Shown piece by piece: positions 48,246 through 58,726 of a stretch of 64,000 bases of DNA. The notes beneath the pieces are model-generated. The model searched no databases. It had not been told where the DNA came from and worked only from the letters and a program-made list of their open reading frames with translations. The position numbers were made by a program, and so were the translations under genes. Each line of letters opens with the position of its first letter. Position 1 is the stretch's first letter. This stretch comes from Parvularculaceae bacterium (GTDB taxonomy: Bacteria; Pseudomonadota; Alphaproteobacteria; Caulobacterales; Parvularculaceae): NCBI GenBank assembly GCA_028280115.1, contig JANQMJ010000008.1, positions 1 to 64,000 of the forward strand, written 5' to 3'.

Positions 48246-51014
48246 TTATGCGCCGGAACCAGAAGAAAGAACGTCAAGAAGCCGCTTCTCGACCCGTTTG
48301 AGGGTTTGAGCGTCGGTAATCTTGCGGTTCTTCTTGTCGCGCAGATAGAAAGCGTCGACGGCGCGCTCGCCATAGGTCGCAATATGCGCCGAGGCGATCA
48401 TGACGCCGAGATCGGCAAGCGCCCGGGCCAGCGCGTAGAGAAGGCCCGGCCGGTCGAGGCCTTCCGCTTCGACAATGGTTGCGTCATTCGATGCGGCAAA
48501 ATCGATCCGCACGGCCGGCGCAACCGAAAATATCGTCCGACGGTCGCCGATCCGCCGTTTGAGCACGGGCGGTCTTTTCGGCGCGGAACGAGCGGCGGCG
48601 AGCAGTTCGCCATGGAGCCGGCGGGCCTGGTCGGGATCGCAAAGCGGCGCGCCGTCCGCCGATTGCACGGCGAAAATGTCGAGCGCTTTTCCGTCTTCGG
48701 TGGTCAGCGCCTGCACCGAGCGCACGCTCATGCCCGCTGCGGCGACCGCGCCGGCAAGATCGGCGAGCAGGCCCGTGCGGTCGTCGGCGTATACGATCGC
48801 TTCCAGATCGCTTTGCCGCGGCGTCACCGTTACGGCGGCGGCGGCCCTGTCCGCTTCGGCGGCGCGCGCAAGATGGGCGAACCGCACAATAAGATCCGGC
48901 TCGACCGAGCGCAGCATGGTGTCGGTCAGACGCTTGAGGAAATTTTCCTTTTCCTCGTCCGTCCAGTCGGCGAGCCGCGTTTTGGTCTCCGCCCGCGCCC
49001 GGGCTGCGCGCTCCTCTAGTCTTTTACGCAGCGCGTCTTCGCCGTCGTCGAACCACGCCGCGCTCGCTTCATAAAGCTCGGTCAATTGCCGGCGCGTGAC
49101 GTCGTCCCAGGAATAAAGACCGACGGTCCTGAGATAGCAGATCGAAAGCACCAGCATGACGTCAAGGCGCGCGGGACTGCCCGCTTGCTGCGCGAATGTC
49201 GAAATCGCCTGCGCCTCGGTCAGATTGCGGCGCTCGGCGGTGCGCACCATCATCTGATGACGCGCTGACGCCCAGGCGGCGAGCGCTGCGTCATCCTCGC
49301 CCAGCCCCAGGCGGCGGCCGATCCGCACGATCAGCTGTTCGCAATCCTCAACCGACTTGTCTTTCAGCGTCCAGACCGATTCGTGCAGCAGAACCGCAAT
49401 GTGCAAGATCAGCGGGTTTTTGGTTTTTTTGACGATTTGCGTGGCGATCGGATGCTCGCTTTTAAGATCGCCGCGCGCAATCTCCGCCAGCACGCCGATG
49501 CAGCGCAGCACTTGCTCGTCCAGCGTAAAGCGCCGGTAAAGCCCGTATTCGATGCGCCCGACAATGGCGCCGAAGGCGGGAATATACCTGCCCAGAAGGC
49601 CGGTTTCGGCCATCACGCGCAGGACGCGCACGGGATCGGCCGAATCAGTGAGGACCCCCTCGAACAGTCGGGCCACGATCGGATCCTTGCGCACGCCGGA
49701 CGTCACCGAAGGGGTTCCTTCGGAAACAATCGCCAACGCGTCGGGATGAAAGTCGATCGCAGGCTTTTTCGAAAAGGCGCGGAACAAACGAAAGAAATCG
49801 CGCGGCTGGCGTCGCGCCTTCGCAGCGCTTTCAAAATCGAGCCGGCCGTTTCGAATGCGCAGATTGGGCCTGCCCGGGGCTTCGTCGGTTTGCAGCGTCT
49901 TGGGCAGCCGCTTGGGCAGATGGGGCAGCCTTTTGGCGCGCTCTTCTTCCAGCTTGGCGCATAAAATCCGCGTCAGACGGCCGACTTCAACCGCGTTGAG
50001 AAAATAGTGTTTCATCAGCCGCTCGGCCGCGGTCATGTTCGAACGATCAGCGTAGCCGAGTCTCGCGGCGATGTCGGGCTGTATGTCAAATGTCAGCTTT
50101 TCGTCCGCGCGCCCGCGCAAGTCATGCACATGCGCGCGCACCGACCACAGGAATCGCTCCGCCTTAACGAGCGCGCGCCGTTCGGGGTCGCCGAGTATCT
50201 TCGCGATGGTTCGGCTTTGGCCGATGGCGCCGCCGTAAACATACTTGTAGATCCAGCGGATGGTCTGAACGTCGCGCAGGCCGCCCTTGCCTTCCTTAAC
50301 GTCAGGCTCGACGAGATAGCGGGTCTCGTCTGCGCGGGTCTGACGGTCGTCCTGTTCTTTCAGCTTGGCGGCGACGAACTGGTTTTTCGTGCCGCGGCGC
50401 AGACGTTCATAAGCGCCGTGAAATTCATTGAACAGCTTGCGCGAACCGCACAGCAGCCGCGCATCGAGATAGGCGGTGCGTGCGATCATGTCGCTTTTAG
50501 CAAACGCATGCGCGCTTTTCGGCGTGTGCACGCCATGGCCGATCTTCATGCCGCTGTCCCAGAGGGGATAGAGCATAAAATCCATCAATGCGCGCAGTTC
50601 GCCGTCCGCCGGCCGCTTATGCAGGAACAAAAGATCAATGTCGGAAAACGGCGCCAGTTCTCGCCGGCCGAAACCACCGACGGCGCAGATTGCAATGTCA
50701 TGCGAAACGGCGGGTGCGGCGGCGTAAAGCGCCTTGATGATGTCGTCGACGCCGCGGGCGAGCTGGGATGCGATGCGGTCGCCGCGCGGGTGATTGGCGA
50801 GCGCTTCAGCCCTAAGGACCGGCAAGGTTTCGCGCAACAGCGCGCCGACGGCGCCGTGGGACTGACCGGCGCGCTCAGCGGCGACGGCCTCGGCGAGCGC
50901 GGCGTTGAAAGCCGGCCCGTCGAAGGGCGCCGCTTGGGTCTTCGATTCAGCCTGACGCGCCAAAAACCCTCCCGCTTTATGCGCTGCGATGGATGCAGCT
51001 ATACCATCGATCAA
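48246..51014 (-). CDS. glnD: bifunctional uridylyltransferase / uridylyl-removing enzyme GlnD
   Basis: 922-aa nitrogen sensor that modifies PII. Nucleotidyltransferase with CAVGGFGRRELAPFSDIDLL, the HD domain (including AVLLHESVWTL), and two C-terminal ACT domains (LEAIVYADDRTGLLADLAGA; TIVEAEGLDRPGLLYALARA). The only in-frame starts near the mutS stop are TTGs: 51014 abuts it, while one at 50963 follows GCGGGAGGGTTT and may be the better site. No ATG precedes the conserved core. Same strand as mutS, murJ. Confidence 0.96.
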   Translation of the reverse strand: MIDGIAASIAAHKAGGFLARQAESKTQAAPFDGPAFNAALAEAVAAERAGQSHGAVGALLRETLPVLRAEALANHPRGDRIASQLARGVDDIIKALYAAAPAVSHDIAICAVGGFGRRELAPFSDIDLLFLHKRPADGELRALMDFMLYPLWDSGMKIGHGVHTPKSAHAFAKSDMIARTAYLDARLLCGSRKLFNEFHGAYERLRRGTKNQFVAAKLKEQDDRQTRADETRYLVEPDVKEGKGGLRDVQTIRWIYKYVYGGAIGQSRTIAKILGDPERRALVKAERFLWSVRAHVHDLRGRADEKLTFDIQPDIAARLGYADRSNMTAAERLMKHYFLNAVEVGRLTRILCAKLEEERAKRLPHLPKRLPKTLQTDEAPGRPNLRIRNGRLDFESAAKARRQPRDFFRLFRAFSKKPAIDFHPDALAIVSEGTPSVTSGVRKDPIVARLFEGVLTDSADPVRVLRVMAETGLLGRYIPAFGAIVGRIEYGLYRRFTLDEQVLRCIGVLAEIARGDLKSEHPIATQIVKKTKNPLILHIAVLLHESVWTLKDKSVEDCEQLIVRIGRRLGLGEDDAALAAWASARHQMMVRTAERRNLTEAQAISTFAQQAGSPARLDVMLVLSICYLRTVGLYSWDDVTRRQLTELYEASAAWFDDGEDALRKRLEERAARARAETKTRLADWTDEEKENFLKRLTDTMLRSVEPDLIVRFAHLARAAEADRAAAAVTVTPRQSDLEAIVYADDRTGLLADLAGAVAAAGMSVRSVQALTTEDGKALDIFAVQSADGAPLCDPDQARRLHGELLAAARSAPKRPPVLKRRIGDRRTIFSVAPAVRIDFAASNDATIVEAEGLDRPGLLYALARALADLGVMIASAHIATYGERAVDAFYLRDKKNRKITDAQTLKRVEKRLLDVLSSGSGA

Positions 51015-53738
51015 TCAATCGGCGTTCGAAAGCGCTTTCAGACGGTAGAGGATTTCCAAAGCCTCCTTGGGACTGGCCGCATCCGGATCAACGCCTTTCA
51101 GCACTTCGCGCAGGGGATCGCCCGTCCTTTCACTTGCCGCCGGCGCGGCCTGCGCCGCGGCGAAGAGCGGCAGTTCGGCGGCGTTACCGCCGGTGCGGCG
51201 CTGTTCTTCGAGCAGCGCGAGCACGGCTTCGGCGCGGCGGATGACCGCCTGCGGCAGACCGGCGAGCTTGGCGACCGCAACGCCATAGGACCGGTCGGCG
51301 GCGCCCGGGCCCACTTCATGAAGAAAGACCACGCCGCCTTTCCACTCGCGCACTTTCATGGAGACGTTGCTAAGGCGCGACAGCCGCTCGGCGAGCGCCG
51401 TCAGCTCGTGATAATGGGTTGCGAACAGACCGCGGCAGCCGATCGCGTCGTGCAGGTGCTCCACGGCCGCCCAGGCGATGGAAAGCCCGTCCAGGGTCGA
51501 CGTGCCGCGGCCGATTTCGTCGAGCACCACGAGCGAGCGCGCCGTCGCCTGATTGAGAATGGCGGCGGTTTCGACCATCTCGACCATGAAGGTCGAGCGC
51601 CCGCGGGCAAGATCGTCCGCCGCGCCGACCCGCGAAAACACCCGGTCGATAACGCCGATCCGGGCCGAGGCGGCGGGAACGTAAGAGCCTGCCTGCGCCA
51701 GAATGGCGATCAGCGCGTTCTGGCGCAAAAAGGTCGACTTGCCGGCCATGTTGGGGCCGGTGACGAGCCAGAGCCGGCCCTCACCGTCGCCCAGGCGGCA
51801 ATCATTGGCGACGAAGGCGGCCTCGCCCGCCTTGCGCAACGCCTGTTCGACCACCGGATGGCGTCCCGCCTCGACGTCGAAAGCGGCGCTGTCGTCGATG
51901 ATCGGGCGCACATAGTTTTCCGCCGCGCCGAGTTCGGCAAGGCCCGCCGCGACGTCGATTTCCGCCAGCGCCGCGCCCGCTCCAGCCGCCGCCTCGCGCC
52001 GCGCCGTGACGGCGGCGACAAGTTCGCCGTAAAGTTCAAGCTCGCGGGCCAGCGCCTCGTCCCTGGCGCGGGCGATCTTGGCGTCGAGATCGGCAAGCTC
52101 GCCGGTGGTGAACCGCACCGCGCTCGCCAATGTCTGACGGTGAATGAAGAGCGCGTCATGGGGCGGCGCCATGAGCTTGTCGCCATGCGCGGGCGGCGTT
52201 TCGACGAAATAGCCGAGCACGTTGTTGTGCCGGACTTTGAGCGGTTTGACGCCGGTAAGCTCGCGATATTTCGATTCCAGCCCGGCGATGACGCGCCGGG
52301 ATTCATCGCGCAACATGCGCACGGAATCGAGTCCGGGATCATAGTCCTTAGCGATAAAGCCGCCGTCACGCGCCAGCATCGGCGGATCGGGGCTGAGCGC
52401 TGCGCGCAGCGTATTGATCAGTTCGGAAAAGCCTTCCCCACCCCGGTCTTCAAGCGCGTCGATGACGGGCGCGAGCGCCGGCGGCGGCGCGCTTAAATCT
52501 CTTGCGTCCATGATCGCGCGCGCGATGTTGCGGGCGCCGATTAAGGCGTCGCGCACGGCGCTAAGATCGCGCGGCCCGCCCCGTTCGAGCGACAGCCGCG
52601 ACAGCGATCGCGCGATGTCCGGCGTTCGTTTCAGCGCATCGCGTATATCGCCGCGCAATTCGGGCGCGCGCACAAAATAGTCGACGGCGTCGAGGCGGTT
52701 GTTAATCGCTTGCGGCCGGCGCAGCGGCGCAGCGATCCGCGCCGCCAGAAGACGCGCCCCGGCGCCGGTGACGGTTCGGTCGGCCGCCCATAAAAGCGCG
52801 CCCTTGCGCGCGCCGGTCTGGGTTTCAACGAGTTCGAGCGAGCTCCTGGTCGCCGCATCGACGGCCATGGCCTCAGCAGCTTCGGCCCGGCGCGGCGGAC
52901 GCATTGCCGGCATCCGTCCCGCCTGGGTCAGTTCCACATAGGACAAGAGCGCGCCGAGGGCGGCGCATTCCGCACGGGAAAATTCGCCGAACCCTTCCAG
53001 CGACGCGACGGCGAAAGCTTCCATCGTGCGCCGCTGGCCGGCGGCGGAATCAAATTGCTGGGCCGGCAAAAGCGTCAGCCGATCCGCCCCGCAAACCCCC
53101 GCCGCGGCGGCGCGCCAGTTTTCCGCGGCGTCGGCATCGGGCGCGATCAGTTCTTTGGGCGCAATCGCGGCGAGATCGGAAGAGATATCCGCCTGGCTCG
53201 TATCGCGCACGAAGAGTTCTCCGGTCGAAACATCGATCCAGGCGATGGCGGCTTCTTCGCCGCTGCGCAACACGGATAGCGCGGCGAGAAAATTATTGGC
53301 GGCCGCATTGAGCAGCGCCTCCTCGACGATCGTACCCGGCGTGACGATGCGCACGACCTCTCGACGCACCACCGACTTCGAGCCGCGCTTTTTCGCCTCG
53401 GCGGGATCTTCCATCTGCTCGCAGATGGCGACCTTGAAGCCGGCCTTGATCAGTTTGGCGAGATAGGATTCGTAAGAATGAAACGGCACGCCGCACATGG
53501 GGATGTCCTCGCCCAGATGCTGGCCGCGTTTGGTCAGCGCGATGTCGAGCGCGCCCGCCGCGACCACGGCGTCGTCAAAGAACAACTCATAAAAGTCGCC
53601 CATCCGGTAGAACAAAAGCGCGTCGCCGGCTTTTTCCTTGATGGAAAAATACTGCGCCATCATCGGCGTCATCGCGGCGGATGGCGCAGTCTTGACGGTC
53701 TTGCCGATATTGGCCTCCAGCGGCGCTGATTTCGACAT
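51015..53738 (-). CDS. mutS: DNA mismatch-repair protein MutS
   Basis: 907 aa. Mismatch-binding domain start [32 protein letters not shown] (Phe-x-Glu in the [10 protein letters not shown] region), connector, lever/clamp, and ATPase with Walker [42 protein letters not shown] and [18 protein letters not shown] at 53738 preferred; a TTG extension adds seven residues. It is followed directly by glnD, a frequent pairing in Alphaproteobacteria. Confidence 0.98.
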   Translation of the reverse strand: MSKSAPLEANIGKTVKTAPSAAMTPMMAQYFSIKEKAGDALLFYRMGDFYELFFDDAVVAAGALDIALTKRGQHLGEDIPMCGVPFHSYESYLAKLIKAGFKVAICEQMEDPAEAKKRGSKSVVRREVVRIVTPGTIVEEALLNAAANNFLAALSVLRSGEEAAIAWIDVSTGELFVRDTSQADISSDLAAIAPKELIAPDADAAENWRAAAAGVCGADRLTLLPAQQFDSAAGQRRTMEAFAVASLEGFGEFSRAECAALGALLSYVELTQAGRMPAMRPPRRAEAAEAMAVDAATRSSLELVETQTGARKGALLWAADRTVTGAGARLLAARIAAPLRRPQAINNRLDAVDYFVRAPELRGDIRDALKRTPDIARSLSRLSLERGGPRDLSAVRDALIGARNIARAIMDARDLSAPPPALAPVIDALEDRGGEGFSELINTLRAALSPDPPMLARDGGFIAKDYDPGLDSVRMLRDESRRVIAGLESKYRELTGVKPLKVRHNNVLGYFVETPPAHGDKLMAPPHDALFIHRQTLASAVRFTTGELADLDAKIARARDEALARELELYGELVAAVTARREAAAGAGAALAEIDVAAGLAELGAAENYVRPIIDDSAAFDVEAGRHPVVEQALRKAGEAAFVANDCRLGDGEGRLWLVTGPNMAGKSTFLRQNALIAILAQAGSYVPAASARIGVIDRVFSRVGAADDLARGRSTFMVEMVETAAILNQATARSLVVLDEIGRGTSTLDGLSIAWAAVEHLHDAIGCRGLFATHYHELTALAERLSRLSNVSMKVREWKGGVVFLHEVGPGAADRSYGVAVAKLAGLPQAVIRRAEAVLALLEEQRRTGGNAAELPLFAAAQAAPAASERTGDPLREVLKGVDPDAASPKEALEILYRLKALSNAD

Positions 53739-53847
53739 GACAAATAGCACCCGAGTCAAATTCCGCGGCCAGCGTACAATAACTCAACGCCTTTCGCCGA
53801 ATAGGAATTGAATTTTTCGCAAAACAAGCGAGGATACGCGTTCCTCG

Positions 53848-54588
53848 TTGCGCGTAAGCATGTCCGTAAACCATATCACGAGAACTGAAATCAATATCGG
53901 CGAGCGCCCGGCGCCGCTGGTCGTGCGCGTCAATCGCCGCGCCAAGCATCTGATTTTAAAAGTCGATCCTTACGCTGGGGAAATTCTTGTCACAGCGCCG
54001 ACCAAGCGCACGGTGGGCGAAGCGATCGCGTTCGCAAAAGAACGCGCCGGCTGGATCGAAAGCCAGCTCGACGACGCGTTGCGCACGCGCCCCTTCGCCG
54101 AAAACATGGTCATTCCCTTTCTCGGCCACCCCCATGTGATTCGCCGCAGCGGCGGCCCTCGCGCGCCGGTGCGGATTATCCTCGACCCGACGGCGAGCAT
54201 TCACGTCGGCGGCGACGAAGCCCATCTCAACCGTCGCCTGACCGACTGGATGAAGCGCGAAGCGCGCACGGCGCTGACCGAACGGGTCGACAGTTTCTGC
54301 GCGATCCTGGACAAGAAACGGCGCGCCATCCGCATCCGCGACACGCGCACGCGCTGGGGATCTTGTTCGTCGGACGGCGCCTTGTCGTTTTCTTGGCGGC
54401 TGATCATGGCGCCGCCTGAGATCCTTGATTATGTCGCCGCCCATGAATGCGTTCACTTGATTCACATGAACCATTCCCCCGCCTTCTGGCGGCGCGTGGC
54501 CTCGCTCGGCGTCGATCCACGCGCGGCGGAAAACTGGTTCAACAAAAACGGCGCAGCGCTTTTTTCCTACGGCGCCGCGGTGAGCTAA
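53848..54588 (+). CDS. YgjP/DUF45-type zinc metallopeptidase-like protein
   Basis: 246 aa. DUF45 (M48-related SprT-like) protein: N-terminal RRAKHLILKVDPYAGEILVT, central IRDTRTRWGSCSSDGALSFS with the RWGSCS motif, and active site AAHECVHLIHMNHSPAFW, where HECVH stands for the HExxH zinc motif with the distal Trp/His. Cytosolic. An in-frame ATG four codons on is a possible start. Convergent with the PBP1A gene, overlapping by 4 bases. Confidence 0.9.
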   Translation: MRVSMSVNHITRTEINIGERPAPLVVRVNRRAKHLILKVDPYAGEILVTAPTKRTVGEAIAFAKERAGWIESQLDDALRTRPFAENMVIPFLGHPHVIRRSGGPRAPVRIILDPTASIHVGGDEAHLNRRLTDWMKREARTALTERVDSFCAILDKKRRAIRIRDTRTRWGSCSSDGALSFSWRLIMAPPEILDYVAAHECVHLIHMNHSPAFWRRVASLGVDPRAAENWFNKNGAALFSYGAAVS

Positions 54589-56462
54589 CCGCTCGGTTTC
54601 GATCGCGCGGCGATCAGATCGTCCGACTGCGACTGCATCGGCGCGACGTAACGCGGCGGCAGCACGCGCGCCATGATTTCGCGCCACATCATCGCCGGCG
54701 CCCGCCCGCCGGTAACGCCCGGCATCGGCGCATTGTCGTCGCGGCCGGTCCATACGACGCAGACCAGTCCGCCGGCGTGACCGGCGAACCAGGCGTCGCG
54801 ACTTTGCTGCGAGGTGCCGGTTTTCCCGGCGGCGTCATAACCCGGCACAAAGGCGGCGCCGCCCGTGCCCCATTCAACTACGTCGCGCAGCAGGGCGTTG
54901 GTCTTTTTGATGGATGAGGGCGCTGCGGCCTGTTCGAGGTACCCGCCCATGCGCTGATAGAGGACGTCGCCGTCGACGGTCTTGATCGATTGAATGGCGT
55001 AAGGCGCAACGCGAAAACCGCCATTGGCGAACGGCGCATAAGCGCCGGCGAGTTCAAGCGGCGAGACGGCGTCGACGCCCAGACCCAGCGCCGGTCCCGG
55101 GGCGAGCGGTCCCGGCGCGCCCATGGCGCGTGCTGTGCGGCGCACCGCGGGCCGGCCGACCGCTTCCTGGACGCGGATGGTCGCGCCGTTAAGCGATCGC
55201 GCCATGGCCTCACGCAGGGTGACGGGGCCGTAGAACTTGCTTTTGTAATTGTCCGGCGTCCATTTGCCCAAACGCAGCGGCGCATCCAGAACCATGTCGT
55301 CGGGCTCTAGACCGCTTTCGAATGCCGCCAGATAAACGAACGGTTTGAACGCCGATCCGGGCTGGCGCCGCGCCTGGGCGGCGCGGTTGAACTGGCTTTC
55401 GCGATAGTCGCGCCCGCCGATCATGGCGCGCAGGGCGCCGTCGTCGCCAATAATGACCGCCGCGCCCTGAGCCTCTCCCAACGCGTCGGCCGAACGCGCA
55501 AAGCCCGCGATCATGCCGAGTTCGGCGGCCTCTTGCAGGCGCGCATCGAAAGTCGTGCGCACGATGAGGTCGGCGTCGATCTCGCCGGCGAGCCGGCGCG
55601 CTTCGCCAAGGGCGTAATCGACAAAATAGGGCGCTGCGGAATAACGCGGCGAGGAAAGAATGACCGGCTGGGCGATGACTGTCGCCGCCTCGCGCGGCGT
55701 TAAAAATCCCGCCGCGACCATCTGATCGATGACCAGGCGTCCGCGCCGCCCGGCGTTTTGCGGATCGGCGGTCGGCGCATAGCGCGACGGCGCCTTGAGC
55801 AGTCCCGCCAGCAGCGCAGACTCGCCAAGCGTCAGGTCTCTCGCCGGCTTGGCGAAATAACGATAGCTCGCGGCATCGATGCCGTAGGCCCCGGCGCCGA
55901 AATAAACCCGGTTGAGATAAAGCGTGAGAATTTCGTCCTTGGTGAAGCGGCGCTCGAGCCAAAGGGCGAGCAGCAGTTCCTGGGCCTTGCGTTTGAGCGT
56001 GCGGTCGGGCGTTAGATAAATGTTCTTGGCGAGCTGCTGCGTGATGGTCGACCCGCCCTGAACGATTTCGCCCTCCTTGGCGTTGACGATCAGGGCGCGG
56101 ATCAGCGAGACCGGATTGACGCCGAGATGATGATAGAAATTGCGGTCCTCGACGGCGAGGATCGCCTGCGCCGCGTGAGGGGGCAGATCGGCGAGGCGTA
56201 TGGGCGCGCCGGCGCTCGATCCCTGCAGAACAATCGGCGATCCGTCCGCCGCGAGCAGGGTGATCTTGAGCGCGCCGTTATCGCGCCACAGCCGGCTCGT
56301 ATCCGGCAGATCGCGGGCAAAATAGGCAAACAGCGCCGCCAGGCCGATCAGCACGGTCAGACAGAAAACCCCCGCATCGGCGACCAAGCGCGTATAGGCC
56401 GGTGCGGCCGGGCGACGACGGCGCGTGGATTTGCGGCGCTTTTTCGAGCGTTTTCGGGCCAT
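54585..56462 (-). CDS. class A penicillin-binding protein (PBP1A type)
   Basis: 625 aa. Basic cytoplasmic tail (RKRSKKRRKSTRRRR), one membrane helix (VFCLTVLIGLAALFAYFA), glycosyltransferase domain with VEDRNFYHHLGVNP, GGSTITQQLAKN and RRFTKDEILTLYLNRVYFG, and a transpeptidase domain with SAFKPFVY (SxxK), SLN and KTGTSQQSRDAWFAG. Builds and cross-links peptidoglycan. Shorter than PBP1A of enterobacteria because it lacks an OB insert, which is normal in this group. Confidence 0.95.
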   Translation of the reverse strand: MARKRSKKRRKSTRRRRPAAPAYTRLVADAGVFCLTVLIGLAALFAYFARDLPDTSRLWRDNGALKITLLAADGSPIVLQGSSAGAPIRLADLPPHAAQAILAVEDRNFYHHLGVNPVSLIRALIVNAKEGEIVQGGSTITQQLAKNIYLTPDRTLKRKAQELLLALWLERRFTKDEILTLYLNRVYFGAGAYGIDAASYRYFAKPARDLTLGESALLAGLLKAPSRYAPTADPQNAGRRGRLVIDQMVAAGFLTPREAATVIAQPVILSSPRYSAAPYFVDYALGEARRLAGEIDADLIVRTTFDARLQEAAELGMIAGFARSADALGEAQGAAVIIGDDGALRAMIGGRDYRESQFNRAAQARRQPGSAFKPFVYLAAFESGLEPDDMVLDAPLRLGKWTPDNYKSKFYGPVTLREAMARSLNGATIRVQEAVGRPAVRRTARAMGAPGPLAPGPALGLGVDAVSPLELAGAYAPFANGGFRVAPYAIQSIKTVDGDVLYQRMGGYLEQAAAPSSIKKTNALLRDVVEWGTGGAAFVPGYDAAGKTGTSQQSRDAWFAGHAGGLVCVVWTGRDDNAPMPGVTGGRAPAMMWREIMARVLPPRYVAPMQSQSDDLIAARSKPSG

Positions 56463-56619
56463 GGCCTATGCTTTCGCGCGAGGGTTAACAGGGCGTAAAC
56501 CGGCGCCGAGGCGCGCTTTGCAGCAGGATCCATCTTGGATATGTCATTCCCGGCGCAATCGGCTATGATCGACCGCTGACCGCCAGAACGAGAAAAGGCA
56601 AGAAAATGGGGCCGGCGTC

Positions 56620-57246
56620 ATGAGGGCAGAAGCAATCGATACGCCCGCGCGCGGCGATGAAAAAACCGAGGCGATCGTTCAAGCCGCGCGCAAAACCTTT
56701 CTCGCCCGCGGCTTTGACGCAGCCAGCATGGACCAGATCGCGCTAAGGGCGAGCGTTTCCAAGCGCACGGTCTATAACCGCTTCCGCTCCAAGGAAGAGC
56801 TTTTCGGCGCGGCGATCGAGCAAACCTGCCGCAATCTCGTGCCGGTCAATATCGACGATATCGAAGCCAGCCTGCCGCCCGAAGAGTTCATTCGGCAGCT
56901 CAGCCGGCAGTTTCTTGAAGGCATTCTGGAGCCGGAAGCGCTTTCCCTGCGCCGCATCGCCGCTTTCGAGGCGGAGCGCACGCCCGCCATCGGCCGGTTC
57001 TATCTCGCCCATGGACCGCAATGGATGGTCGAGCAATGCGCGCCGATTGTCGAACGTCTCGCGGCGAGAGGGTTCTTGAAAGTCGACGATGCGAAGCGGG
57101 CGCTTTGGCAATTGGGCGCCCTGCTGATGGAGCCGATTTACACCCGGGTCCTGATGGGCGAAACACCGGACGATCTCGCCGCCGCCATCGATGAGCAGAT
57201 CGACAGCGGCGTCGCCGCCTTTTTGAAACTCTACGGCGCTCAATAG
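56620..57246 (+). CDS. TetR-family transcriptional regulator
   Basis: 208 aa. N-terminal HTH: KTEAIVQAARKTFLARGFDA, ASMDQIALRASVSKRTVYNR, FRSKEELFGAAIEQ. The C-terminal ligand domain (LSRQFLEGILEPEALSLRRI, AERTPAIGRFYLAHGPQWMV) resembles the AefR-like TetR C-domain. No adjacent gene is an obvious target; the OmpA gene is convergent. The ATG overlaps the stop of a five-codon ORF (ATG at 56606, MGPAS), a possible coupling device. Confidence 0.92.
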   Translation: MRAEAIDTPARGDEKTEAIVQAARKTFLARGFDAASMDQIALRASVSKRTVYNRFRSKEELFGAAIEQTCRNLVPVNIDDIEASLPPEEFIRQLSRQFLEGILEPEALSLRRIAAFEAERTPAIGRFYLAHGPQWMVEQCAPIVERLAARGFLKVDDAKRALWQLGALLMEPIYTRVLMGETPDDLAAAIDEQIDSGVAAFLKLYGAQ

Positions 57247-57258
57247 GCAATGACATAA

Positions 57259-57290
57259 AAAAACCGGCGCAGCATGGCTGCGCCGGGTTC
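57259..57290 (-). terminator. rho-independent terminator after the OmpA-family gene
   Basis: On the minus strand AACCCGGCGCAG-CCATG-CTGCGCCGGTTT forms a strong stem followed by TTTTTTT, about 20 bases past the OmpA-type stop. The same hairpin is near the tetR stop on the other strand and may serve both, although the T-run favours the minus strand. Confidence 0.85.
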
Positions 57291-57310
57291 GTATTTACTT
57301 GGTCTTTTGC

Positions 57311-58474
57311 TTACCGGTCGAAGGTAATCTCGACTTCCGTGCGCCGGTTGAGCGGCTCACGCACGCCGTCCGGCGTCGGCCCGCGGCCTTCTTCCGCAAG
57401 CCTGGCGAGGTTCTGGTTGGTTTCGCCCAGCGCTTCCGTCACGATTAAGTCGGCCGGAACGTCGCTGGCGATCAGCGCGTCGCGAACCACCGAAGCGCGG
57501 CGTTCGGACAGATCCTGGTTATAGGATGCAGAGCCCGACGTGTCGGTGTTGCCCTCAACGCTGACCGAAGCAATGTCGCCTTCCAGCGCCTGCGCCGCCG
57601 CATCGCTGATCAGGCTTGACGCCTGAGGCGTCAGATTCGCTTTGTTCAGCGCAAAATAGACGGTGAAATTGATCGGCTCTTGATACGCCGCCTGCTCTTC
57701 CAATTGCTGCGGCGGGCACTCAGCCGTCATCGGCACGCTCGAACCGTCCCAGCAATCCTTGTATTGCACGGGCGGCGCGGATGGGGCGCCGAAACTCCAT
57801 CGCAGGCCGGCGAACACGTTATGCGAATTGACGTCCGCCTTGATCGTCGCCGGGGCGCCGTTGATCGTGCCGCTGTTCAAATTCCGCTTGACGGTGCTGA
57901 AATAGCGATAGGAAACATCGAAGTCCAAGTTTTCTGCTAACTCAAACGCCAGGCCGGCGATGCCCTGATAACCGAGCGTGGTGTGGCTGTCGGCGTAGCT
58001 GATCGACATCGGCGCGCCTGCAGGGTTGCTGCCGACGATATCATGGTCGATGACCGCGGCGCCGACGCCGCCGCCGATATACGGCGTGACCCAAGAATTG
58101 ACATCGAAATCATAAAGCAGGTTGGCCATCACCGTATAGACGGTGGTGTCGCCATCGATGGTTGTCGCCGGAAAGCCGCTGAAGCCCGTGGCTGGATCAA
58201 TCGAATCGATATCCGCGTTGCGGTAGCCAAGTTCCAATTCGCCCCGCAGGTTATTGCCCATTTTCTTTCCGAGCGCACCGTAAAGGCCGATGCCGTTATC
58301 GTAGTCAGCCTTGCTGGTGAACGTAGCGGCGCCGGCTGAACTGCTCACGTCCGGACCGTTCCCGAGATAAAAGAGCCCCGCGCCGATCGCAGCGTAAAGC
58401 CCTTCAGAAGCGTGCGCGGCGGGCGAAATCGCCAGCGTTGCCACAGCTGTCAGCAAAGTCGTTCTGAACTTCAT
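57311..58474 (-). CDS. OmpA-family outer-membrane protein
   Basis: 387 aa. Signal peptide (MKFRTTLLTAVATLAISPAA), an eight-stranded beta-barrel (about 25-235, for example LGKKMGNNLRGELELGYRNA and VSYRYFSTVKRNLNSG), a Pro/Cys linker (about 240-265) and a peptidoglycan-binding OmpA domain (ASVSVEGNTDTSGSASYNQD, LSERRASVVRDAL). Strong ribosome-binding site TAGGAGGGG suggests high expression. Ends in a terminator. Works as a surface and wall-anchoring porin. Confidence 0.93.
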   Translation of the reverse strand: MKFRTTLLTAVATLAISPAAHASEGLYAAIGAGLFYLGNGPDVSSSAGAATFTSKADYDNGIGLYGALGKKMGNNLRGELELGYRNADIDSIDPATGFSGFPATTIDGDTTVYTVMANLLYDFDVNSWVTPYIGGGVGAAVIDHDIVGSNPAGAPMSISYADSHTTLGYQGIAGLAFELAENLDFDVSYRYFSTVKRNLNSGTINGAPATIKADVNSHNVFAGLRWSFGAPSAPPVQYKDCWDGSSVPMTAECPPQQLEEQAAYQEPINFTVYFALNKANLTPQASSLISDAAAQALEGDIASVSVEGNTDTSGSASYNQDLSERRASVVRDALIASDVPADLIVTEALGETNQNLARLAEEGRGPTPDGVREPLNRRTEVEITFDR

Positions 58475-58726
58475 TTTTTCCCCTCCTACAGGTGGACCTC
58501 AATTCGCCCGCCAGAGCATCTCCCGGCGCATGGAAACCTCTTTGCTTCCTACCGGCTTTGGCGCTGCAAATACAGCCATAATCGCCAGCATTCGGCCTCC
58601 ACGCATGCTATCGCGTCAGCGATGTTGCATCAACGCATCGCAGTGGGCAAAAATCTCCAAATACCCCGACAGCCAACGCAAGACAGCGGCATCCAAGCCT
58701 TTCTAGCGAGATTTTGTAACGAAAAA

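Noticed and set aside
50007..52496. 829-codon plus-strand frame across glnD and mutS
   Set aside because: It covers the conserved parts of two well-identified genes on the other strand and reads as random GC-rich protein.
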